From NCBI GenBank assembly GCA_937891895.1, contig CALATN010000065.1, positions 1 through 9,923 on the forward strand: DNA of 9,923 nt. The letters are read 5' to 3'. A program made the translations under genes and the position numbers. The notes beneath the pieces were generated by a model. It was not told where the DNA came from. It worked only from the letters and a program-made list of their open reading frames with translations, and ran no database searches. Positions 5,584 through 9,923 of this stretch are shown one piece after another. This DNA comes from an uncultured Clostridia bacterium (GTDB lineage: Bacteria; Bacillota; Clostridia; Oscillospirales; Ruminococcaceae). Each line of letters opens with the position of its first letter. Position 1 is the first letter of the stretch.

Positions 5584-6735
5584 TCAGAACAGATTTTCAA
5601 TCATTTTCCTTGTTTCTGTAGCAACGCCTCCGTCGATGATTTCGGGGGCATATTCATCAAGGATTATAAAAAGTCTTGGATTAACAACCTGAATTGTTCT
5701 CATATAAACAATCTTTTCGCCGTTGTCAGGGTCGGTAAAGCAGGCTGTAATGTCAGCAAGATATCTTTTACTGTCAGAATCAAATCTCAATCTGTTTGTC
5801 ACGAAGCTGTCACAACGCACCTTCTTTTCGTTAAGTGGCATAATTCTTTCGTTAAGGGCATCGCTGTAAGCGGGGTTTATTTCCGTATTGTCAGAATATT
5901 TTTCAGCGAACAAGTAGTGTGATGTATCTGGACGTAAGGCATCAACATTGATTATCACTTGTTCCCAATTTATCGCTGTTTCAATGTACGGATAAAGAGC
6001 AAAATCAAGCGTTCTGATAAACATATCAAGCTCATCATAGTTCTGAGAATAGGTAAAGTCGTGGTCATTCATAATTACACCGACAATGAACTTGCCGCCG
6101 ATTTCGTACACACAAAAATCAATGTAAGCAAGACCGTCGCACTTGACTCTGATTGTAGCCTCAGGTATAAGCACACCGGGAACCATATAGGTTTCTCTGT
6201 ACCAGCAGTCGTCGACGGTTATTTCAGGATTTTTGTCCTTTATCATTTCATAGAACTGCGTGAGATGATTGCGGCAGTTTTCGCTTATCATATCCTCATA
6301 ATCATAGGAAGTCGGGGAAAATTCAAGCAAGGTTATGCGTGACATTACATAATCAATATCACCCTCGCAAAGCTTTGTTATGAGCTTTTCCGCTTTTTTT
6401 GAAGCGATTACCGTTTCAAAGCTTGGCACATAAGGTTCACGGACAATCTGCCCATAGGTCAGAAGACCTGCTATACTTAAAACAATGAGCAGAACAATTA
6501 CAAGAAAAGCAATCACAAGCTTGTTTCTGAAAATACTTTTCTTGATTTTCTTGAAAGGCTTTTTCGGCGCGGAAGCTTCTGCTTCGGGTGCGGTAATTTC
6601 ACTTTTGAAATCCGCCATAAGCTTTGCACAGTCTGCACATTCTGCTGTATGCTGTTCAATTTCCGCCGCCGCCTCGGAGGAGCAGACACCGTCGCAGTAA
6701 GCGGGGAGCAAGTCCCTGATAATTTCACATTTCAT
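5584..6735 (-). CDS. Membrane-anchored zinc-finger anti-sigma factor
   Basis: This would hold the neighbouring ECF sigma factor inactive at the membrane until a signal is sensed outside. The 383-aa product begins MKCEIIRDLLPAYCDG and has a zf-HC2-type zinc site with H29xxxC33xxC36 and an upstream Cys (C3, C14 and C18 are candidates). A basic segment (58-72) precedes one membrane helix at about 73-94 (LVIAFLVIVLLIVL core). About 290 residues then lie outside the membrane and would be the sensory part; I do not recognise that domain. ATG 6735 is chosen because AAAGGA lies 8 nt upstream; the gene starts 4 nt after the sigma factor stop, indicating translational coupling. Confidence 0.88.
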   Translation of the reverse strand: MKCEIIRDLLPAYCDGVCSSEAAAEIEQHTAECADCAKLMADFKSEITAPEAEASAPKKPFKKIKKSIFRNKLVIAFLVIVLLIVLSIAGLLTYGQIVREPYVPSFETVIASKKAEKLITKLCEGDIDYVMSRITLLEFSPTSYDYEDMISENCRNHLTQFYEMIKDKNPEITVDDCWYRETYMVPGVLIPEATIRVKCDGLAYIDFCVYEIGGKFIVGVIMNDHDFTYSQNYDELDMFIRTLDFALYPYIETAINWEQVIINVDALRPDTSHYLFAEKYSDNTEINPAYSDALNERIMPLNEKKVRCDSFVTNRLRFDSDSKRYLADITACFTDPDNGEKIVYMRTIQVVNPRLFIILDEYAPEIIDGGVATETRKMIENLF

Positions 6736-6739
6736 ATAA

Positions 6740-7222
6740 TCAATCCTTTCGTATCTCCTTGATGATAATTTCTTTTGCACGGAAAAAGATAACCCTTGCC
6801 CAGCCGTCGGATTTTCCGAAAAGTGAGCCGATTTCCTTAAAGGAAAGCTCACTGAAAATTCTCAGGGAGAAAACCTCCTTGTATGGGTCTTCAAGGGTGT
6901 GCAGGACGCGGTGAATGTTGAGAACCTGTTCTCTGTCCTCAAATTTCAGCACAATATCCGACCCGTCTGTAAAGTCTTCATCGCCAATCGGCACGTTCTT
7001 CCGCTCGCTTTTACGCAGGTAATCTATGTACAGATTTTTTGCAATTCCGCAAAGCCACACTGACATCTTACAGCCTCCATGGTAGCTGTCGATTGTCTTT
7101 ACCGCACGGTAAAACGTGTCCGCAGTAAGCTCCTCAGCAAGGTCAGCATTGCCGCACATCTTTAACAGAAAGCGGTATACATCCTTTGCGTAAAGCCTGT
7201 ATATCTCGTCAAAATCGGACAT
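6740..7222 (-). CDS. ECF-family RNA polymerase sigma factor
   Basis: This is a small alternative sigma factor (160 aa) with only regions 2 and 4. Region 2 (about residues 5-72) contains YRLYAKDVYRFLLKMCGN, then AEELTADTFYRAV and the -10 recognition part with VWLCGIAKNLYIDYLRK. Region 4 (about 101-155) has LEDPYKEVFSLRIFSELSFK followed by the helix-turn-helix IGSLFGKSDGWARVIFFRAK. ATG 7222 is chosen because GGAGGG lies 9 nt upstream; an in-frame ATG at 7249 would overlap that site. It is followed after 4 nt by its presumed anti-sigma factor. A candidate self-recognised promoter is at 7257-7282. The exact ECF group cannot be assigned here. Confidence 0.93.
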   Translation of the reverse strand: MSDFDEIYRLYAKDVYRFLLKMCGNADLAEELTADTFYRAVKTIDSYHGGCKMSVWLCGIAKNLYIDYLRKSERKNVPIGDEDFTDGSDIVLKFEDREQVLNIHRVLHTLEDPYKEVFSLRIFSELSFKEIGSLFGKSDGWARVIFFRAKEIIIKEIRKD

Positions 7223-7256
7223 CTGCCCCGTCCCTCCTTTCCTTTTCACTCTATAT

Positions 7257-7303
7257 GACGGATGAAATCTGAAAGTGTTACAAGAAATCTGAAATTTTTC
7301 AGA
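7257..7303 (-). promoter_or_regulatory. Candidate autoregulated ECF promoter of the sigma gene, with flanking repeats
   Basis: On the minus strand TGTAAC (7282-7277) is followed by a 16-nt spacer and CGTC (7260-7257), matching the common ECF pattern of an AAC-containing -35 box and a CGTC -10 box. The start site would be about 25-30 nt upstream of the sigma ATG, leaving room for its GGAGGG site. An 11-mer GAAATCTGAAA occurs at 7264-7274 and 7284-7294 with 20-nt spacing, and TCTGAAA/TTTCAGA (7288-7303) forms an inverted repeat, so an extra operator is possible. Confidence 0.65.
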
Positions 7304-7310
7304 AAATTAT

Positions 7311-7336
7311 AAAGGGTACCTTTATGGGTACCCTTT
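7311..7336 (-). terminator. Intrinsic terminator after the lipoprotein gene
   Basis: AAAGGGTACC (7311-7320) pairs perfectly with GGTACCCTTT (7327-7336) around a 6-nt loop. Reading the minus strand, the stem runs into TTTATAATTTTC, an adequate though interrupted U tract. It separates the lipoprotein gene from the sigma operon behind it on the same strand. Confidence 0.75.
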
Positions 7337-7350
7337 TGCTGATATATCAA

Positions 7351-8163
7351 TTATTCCATATACTGATTTAAATAATCGTCATAAGAAAGCTCTGTGCAGT
7401 CAGCAGGAGGAGCAAAAACTGTTTCGTCAGCCTCATCAGCAAACTCAACTGTCATAGTCATATATGTTACTTCGCCGTACATATTGACTGAGTAGTGGGC
7501 AAGATTTCCGAACTCGTCAAAGTAATATCTTGTAATCTCACCCATACGGTCGTATTCTTCATAGATGTACTTTGTGCCGTTGATTTCTTCTATGCCTGCA
7601 TCTGTGAAGCTATCTGTTTCGTCTACAGCAAGCATATAATTGTCAACACCCTCAGAGCCGTTAGGATTGATGCAGTAAGTCTTCTTTACTCCGTCAATCA
7701 TATAGTAATTTGTGCCGTCGTAAATCTGAGTTGAGGATAGCATATCAGCAACATTTACCTTGGAAACGAACTTGTCGCCGAGAGTTTCAATTTCCATATC
7801 TGTTACCATTCCGCCCATTTCATAGCTTACGTTTACCTTAACGTTAGCAGACCACTGACTTGCCTTGTTTGCGAGGTCAATTGCCCACAGTCCGTCAGCT
7901 CTGTTTGCGAAAACATCATCAATGCTTTCAACCGTATCATCTTCCGCCTTTGGGGCACCTTCTTCAATAGCTTCAGTTTCCGAAACGGTTGCTGTTTCAG
8001 CCTCGGTTGCTTCGGTAACAGCCTCAGTAACAGCCTCAGTTTCAGCAGCAGTGGTAGTTGCAGCGGTTGTTTCAGCTGTTTCGTTTGTACTGTTTTCAGC
8101 AGTACAAGCTGTCATAGATGCAGCAATAACAAGTGCAGATATAATTGCAATAAATTTTTTCAT
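7351..8163 (-). CDS. Secreted lipoprotein with low-complexity linker, unknown function
   Basis: The 270-aa product has a lipoprotein signal peptide: MKK, hydrophobic core about residues 4-15, and lipobox MTAC with the lipidated Cys at 20. Residues 21 to about 75 are a Thr/Glu/Ala-rich linker (repeats of TEAV and TTA type) that would extend through the cell wall. The remaining about 190 residues are a globular outer domain with many beta-like segments (SANVKVNVSYEMGG, KFVSKVNVADML, QIYDGTNYYMIDG), a style reminiscent of LolA/LppX-like ligand-binding lipoproteins; that is weak inference. AAAGGAT precedes the ATG by 8 nt and a consensus sigma-A promoter lies at 8205-8232, so it is transcribed alone. 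Confidence 0.88.
   Translation of the reverse strand: MKKFIAIISALVIAASMTACTAENSTNETAETTAATTTAAETEAVTEAVTEATEAETATVSETEAIEEGAPKAEDDTVESIDDVFANRADGLWAIDLANKASQWSANVKVNVSYEMGGMVTDMEIETLGDKFVSKVNVADMLSSTQIYDGTNYYMIDGVKKTYCINPNGSEGVDNYMLAVDETDSFTDAGIEEINGTKYIYEEYDRMGEITRYYFDEFGNLAHYSVNMYGEVTYMTMTVEFADEADETVFAPPADCTELSYDDYLNQYME
8015..8038 (-). repeat. Tandem 12-bp repeat inside the lipoprotein linker
   Basis: The plus-strand 12-mer GTAACAGCCTCA occurs twice back to back (8015-8026 and 8027-8038) and encodes the repeated TEAV of the linker. As a multiple of three, copy-number change would alter linker length without breaking the frame. Confidence 0.75.
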
Positions 8164-8204
8164 AGATGTAAAATCCTTTCTGACATAAATATTATGTAAT
8201 TATA

Positions 8205-8232
8205 ATTATACGCTTTTTTGTTGTAATGTCAA
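8205..8232 (-). promoter_or_regulatory. Sigma-A promoter of the lipoprotein gene
   Basis: On the minus strand a perfect TTGACA (8232-8227) and a perfect TATAAT (8210-8205) are separated by 16 nt. The transcript would start near 8198, giving a leader of about 35 nt with the AAAGGAT ribosome binding site at 8178-8172. The surrounding 8180-8310 is very AT-rich and holds nothing else I can support. Confidence 0.8.
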
Positions 8233-8310
8233 CAAATTTATGAATGATTTGTTACAAAATATAATATTTTTTGTTTTGAATAAATATTTATGTTGAAAAT
8301 AACAAATAAA

Positions 8311-8335
8311 AAGGGACAGCATTTTGCTGTCCCTT
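8311..8335 (-). terminator. Intrinsic terminator after the DHH phosphoesterase gene
   Basis: AAGGGACAGC (8311-8320) pairs perfectly with GCTGTCCCTT (8326-8335) around a 5-nt loop; on the minus strand the stem is followed by TTTATTTGTT. It begins 5 nt after the stop codon of the gene ending at 8340. Confidence 0.85.
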
Positions 8336-8339
8336 GTGT

Positions 8340-9251
8340 TTATCCATTTATAAGCTCGTCAAGCATCTTTGGAAGCTCAGTATCCATATTTTCATCAGTA
8401 AACTGACAAGTACCGACAGCCTTGTGACCTCCGCCGCCGTATTTCAGCATAAGCTTGCCAACGTCAACGTTGGAGGTACGGTTGAGAATTGAGTAACCCA
8501 CAGCCGCGCTGCAGCCCTTGCCGCCCTTGCCGTTTACAATCCAGGCGGAGATATTCTGCTCAGGATAGAGGCTGTAGATAAGGAAGCGGTTGCCTGAATA
8601 AATCGGGTCAACGCCGCGAAGGTCGCTGATGATAACGTCCTTTTCAACACGTGTGTGTGCCTTTACCATTTCCTTGAATTTTTCAGCCTGTTCAAAGTAG
8701 ATGTCAATTCTCTCCTTAACATCAGGAAGAGCGAGGATTTCGTCTGTTGTCATTGTGCGGCAGCAGTCGATAAGTTTTTCCATCAGCTGATAGTTGGAGA
8801 TAGTGAAGTTTCTCCATCTGCCGAGTCCTGTTCTTGGGTCCATAAGAAAGCCTACGAGAATCCAGCCTGTAGGGTTGAGAATTTCCTCACGTGTAAGGTT
8901 ACCGCTGTCAACCTTGTCAACGGCAATCATCATATCGTCGTAGTGGTCAAAGCGTTCTTTGCCGCCGTAGTAATCATAGATAATTCTTGCGCAGGAAGGT
9001 GCAATACGGCTTTCACCGTTGTACTTGCCCTCAAGCTGATTACGCTCAAATTCGCTGGAGTGGTGGTCAAACCAGAGTCCGCAGCCTTCAACGTAAGGCA
9101 CGTTAGCGAGGCAGTCATTTTCAGTAATTTCGATAAGACCGTCCTGTAAATCCTTTGGATGAGCGAATTTCCAGTGGTCAATGATACCTGCTTCTTTTAA
9201 GAGGACGCCGCAGGCAAGTCCATCAAAGTCGGAACGTGTTACTAATCTCAT
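8340..9251 (-). CDS. DHH/DHHA1-family phosphoesterase
   Basis: The 303-aa product belongs to the DHH superfamily of metal-dependent phosphoesterases, which includes RecJ, nanoRNases, cyclic-di-AMP phosphodiesterases and exopolyphosphatases. The first metal motif is SDFDG (residues 7-11), the name motif is DHH (62-64), a further conserved acidic site is in AVDKVDSG, and the C-terminal DHHA1 motif is GGGGHKAVGT (272-281). There is no membrane segment or additional sensory domain, so it is not GdpP. The true substrate cannot be decided from sequence. AAAGGAG precedes the ATG. No convincing promoter is seen upstream, where unrelated AT-rich sequence begins. Confidence 0.9.
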   Translation of the reverse strand: MRLVTRSDFDGLACGVLLKEAGIIDHWKFAHPKDLQDGLIEITENDCLANVPYVEGCGLWFDHHSSEFERNQLEGKYNGESRIAPSCARIIYDYYGGKERFDHYDDMMIAVDKVDSGNLTREEILNPTGWILVGFLMDPRTGLGRWRNFTISNYQLMEKLIDCCRTMTTDEILALPDVKERIDIYFEQAEKFKEMVKAHTRVEKDVIISDLRGVDPIYSGNRFLIYSLYPEQNISAWIVNGKGGKGCSAAVGYSILNRTSNVDVGKLMLKYGGGGHKAVGTCQFTDENMDTELPKMLDELING

Positions 9252-9267
9252 AATAGTCTCCTTTGTA

Positions 9268-9516
9268 CTTTTTATTCAAAAACGTATCAATAAGGAGTTT
9301 CTAGGCGGTGGAGATTTAATGTTATTTTGTGTTATTTCTTTGCTGTTTGGATCGTTTATCACAATACTAGGAATATTTATTGCATCGTTTGTTGCATTAA
9401 TAGTAGAGTCACTTAGAAAAAATAAGAATAAACAGCTTCCTTTTGGACCATATTTAATCTTAGGTTTTATTATTTCTATCTTAACAATCGATAACATTAT
9501 CAAAATTTTATACTAA
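9268..9516 (+). pseudogene. Truncated type IV prepilin peptidase (A24), C-terminal remnant
   Basis: The translated piece carries the second catalytic motif of A24 prepilin peptidases, FLGGGDLML (GGGD coded at 9304-9315), then a hydrophobic helix, a basic loop (LRKNKNK), the conserved LPFGPYLILG and a last hydrophobic helix ending at TAA 9514-9516. The N-terminal half, with the methyltransferase region and the first catalytic Asp, is missing: the frame runs upstream into the 5' end of the oppositely oriented DHH gene. The 5' limit of homology near 9268 is my estimate. ATG 9319 with GGTGGAG upstream could give a 65-aa membrane peptide, but it would exclude the catalytic motif. Base composition is low (29 G/C in 9321-9420), unlike the neighbouring genes. 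Confidence 0.7.
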
Positions 9517-9561
9517 AATTATGAAATATTTATAGTTTTGTTAAATTTCTGAAAATACTGA

Positions 9562-9608
9562 AAAATGGCCGAAAAAGCGACGCACGAGAATCGATTTTAA
9601 GCCATTTT
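9562..9608. repeat. Inverted repeat in the AT-rich junction
   Basis: AAAATGGC (9562-9569) and GCCATTTT (9601-9608) are perfect 8-bp inverted copies around a 31-nt, relatively GC-rich core containing GCGACGCACGAG. It lies between two truncated genes. It could be a weak terminator or the end of a lost element; nothing more can be said. The rest of 9517-9664 is AT-rich, with a palindrome TTTAGCTAAA at 9641-9650, and no gene. Confidence 0.4.
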
Positions 9609-9664
9609 AAAAAAAGAGGCATATAGTTTGTTGTCTCAAATTTTAGCTAAATATTGATATATAA

Positions 9665-9923
9665 GGGTTAGGAAGATTTTTAGAAAAATTTTATATACAC
9701 AATAAGCAGGAAGCCCTCATTTCCATGTATGATCAGATGAATCTTGCTGTAAATTCTGGGAACCTTACCTCGCAGGCGATGGTGGAGAAGTTAAGTCAGC
9801 AGGTGGAGATTGACAACATTTCTTTTATTGTCATCACCGATGATAATAAAAAGATACTGACTGCTACGCAAAATGAGAGAAAGTCTCAGGAATTAGTGGC
9901 TCAGCTTATGGGTTATTTGTTTC
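9665..9923 (+). CDS. Probable membrane sensor (histidine-kinase-like) ectodomain fragment, both ends incomplete
   Basis: An open frame starts after a TAA at 9662-9664 and runs off the window. From about 9704 it reads KQEALISMYDQMNLAVNSG, continues through MVEKLSQQVEIDN and then FIVITDDNKKILTAT, and reaches LVAQLMGYLF at the end. This pattern (helical stretch, then a strand with a D-x-x-x-x-I turn) is typical of the outer PAS/Cache-like domain of two-component sensor kinases. The usual N-terminal membrane helix is absent, and there is no good start: ATG 9725 would cut into the domain, with only a weak AGGAAG 11 nt upstream. I infer a 5'-truncated gene or an assembly join; kinase function is unproven. 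Confidence 0.45.

Noticed and set aside
8251..8256. Second ECF-type -35 box (TGTAAC on the minus strand) upstream of the lipoprotein gene
   Set aside because: No CGTC-like -10 box lies 16-17 nt downstream, and a perfect sigma-A promoter is present nearby.
9270..9298. Promoter TTGATA-17 nt-TACAAA for the DHH gene on the minus strand
   Set aside because: The implied start would fall at or after the AAAGGAG ribosome binding site, leaving no usable leader.

Overview
This window looks like a piece of a Gram-positive Clostridia chromosome, most likely Oscillospiraceae or Ruminococcus-like. The evidence is the atpD-atpC tail directly followed by rpmG-secE-nusG-rplK-rplA, strong AGGAGG ribosome binding sites, a zinc-type L33, a lipoprotein with a classical lipobox, and sigma-A promoters with TTGACA/TATAAT boxes. 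The taxon is inferred from protein style only.

Region 1 (1-4604, plus strand) is housekeeping. It holds the 3' part of atpD and complete atpC, then a compact site (1061-1121) where the atp terminator hairpin and the next promoter occupy the same bases. A structured leader of about 160 nt precedes rpmG (L33), secE, nusG, rplK (L11) and rplA (L1). A structured rplK-rplA spacer looks like an L1 autoregulatory leader. The ribosomal unit ends in an intrinsic terminator after rplA; rplJ-rplL do not follow. An RluA-family pseudouridine synthase gene comes next.

Region 2 (4605-8339) starts with a bidirectional terminator; everything after it is on the minus strand. Read in the direction of transcription there is a lipoprotein gene with its own sigma-A promoter, then an ECF sigma factor gene, a membrane-anchored zinc-finger anti-sigma gene 4 nt downstream, and a 273-aa charged protein of unknown function. 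The sigma gene is preceded by a candidate ECF promoter (TGTAAC-16 nt-CGTC), which suggests autoregulation. The unknown gene has its ribosome binding site buried in a long hairpin that starts just after the anti-sigma stop codon. This sigma / anti-sigma / unknown-protein cluster is the most interesting functional unit here.

Region 3 (8340-9923) holds a DHH/DHHA1 phosphoesterase gene (minus strand) with its own terminator. After it the sequence becomes AT-rich and carries two gene pieces in the plus direction that both lack their 5' parts: the C-terminal piece of a type IV prepilin peptidase, and a stretch of a probable membrane sensor (histidine-kinase-like ectodomain) that runs off the window. 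This looks like a rearranged or decayed accessory junction, or an assembly join. I saw no CRISPR array, tRNA, rRNA or complete mobile element.
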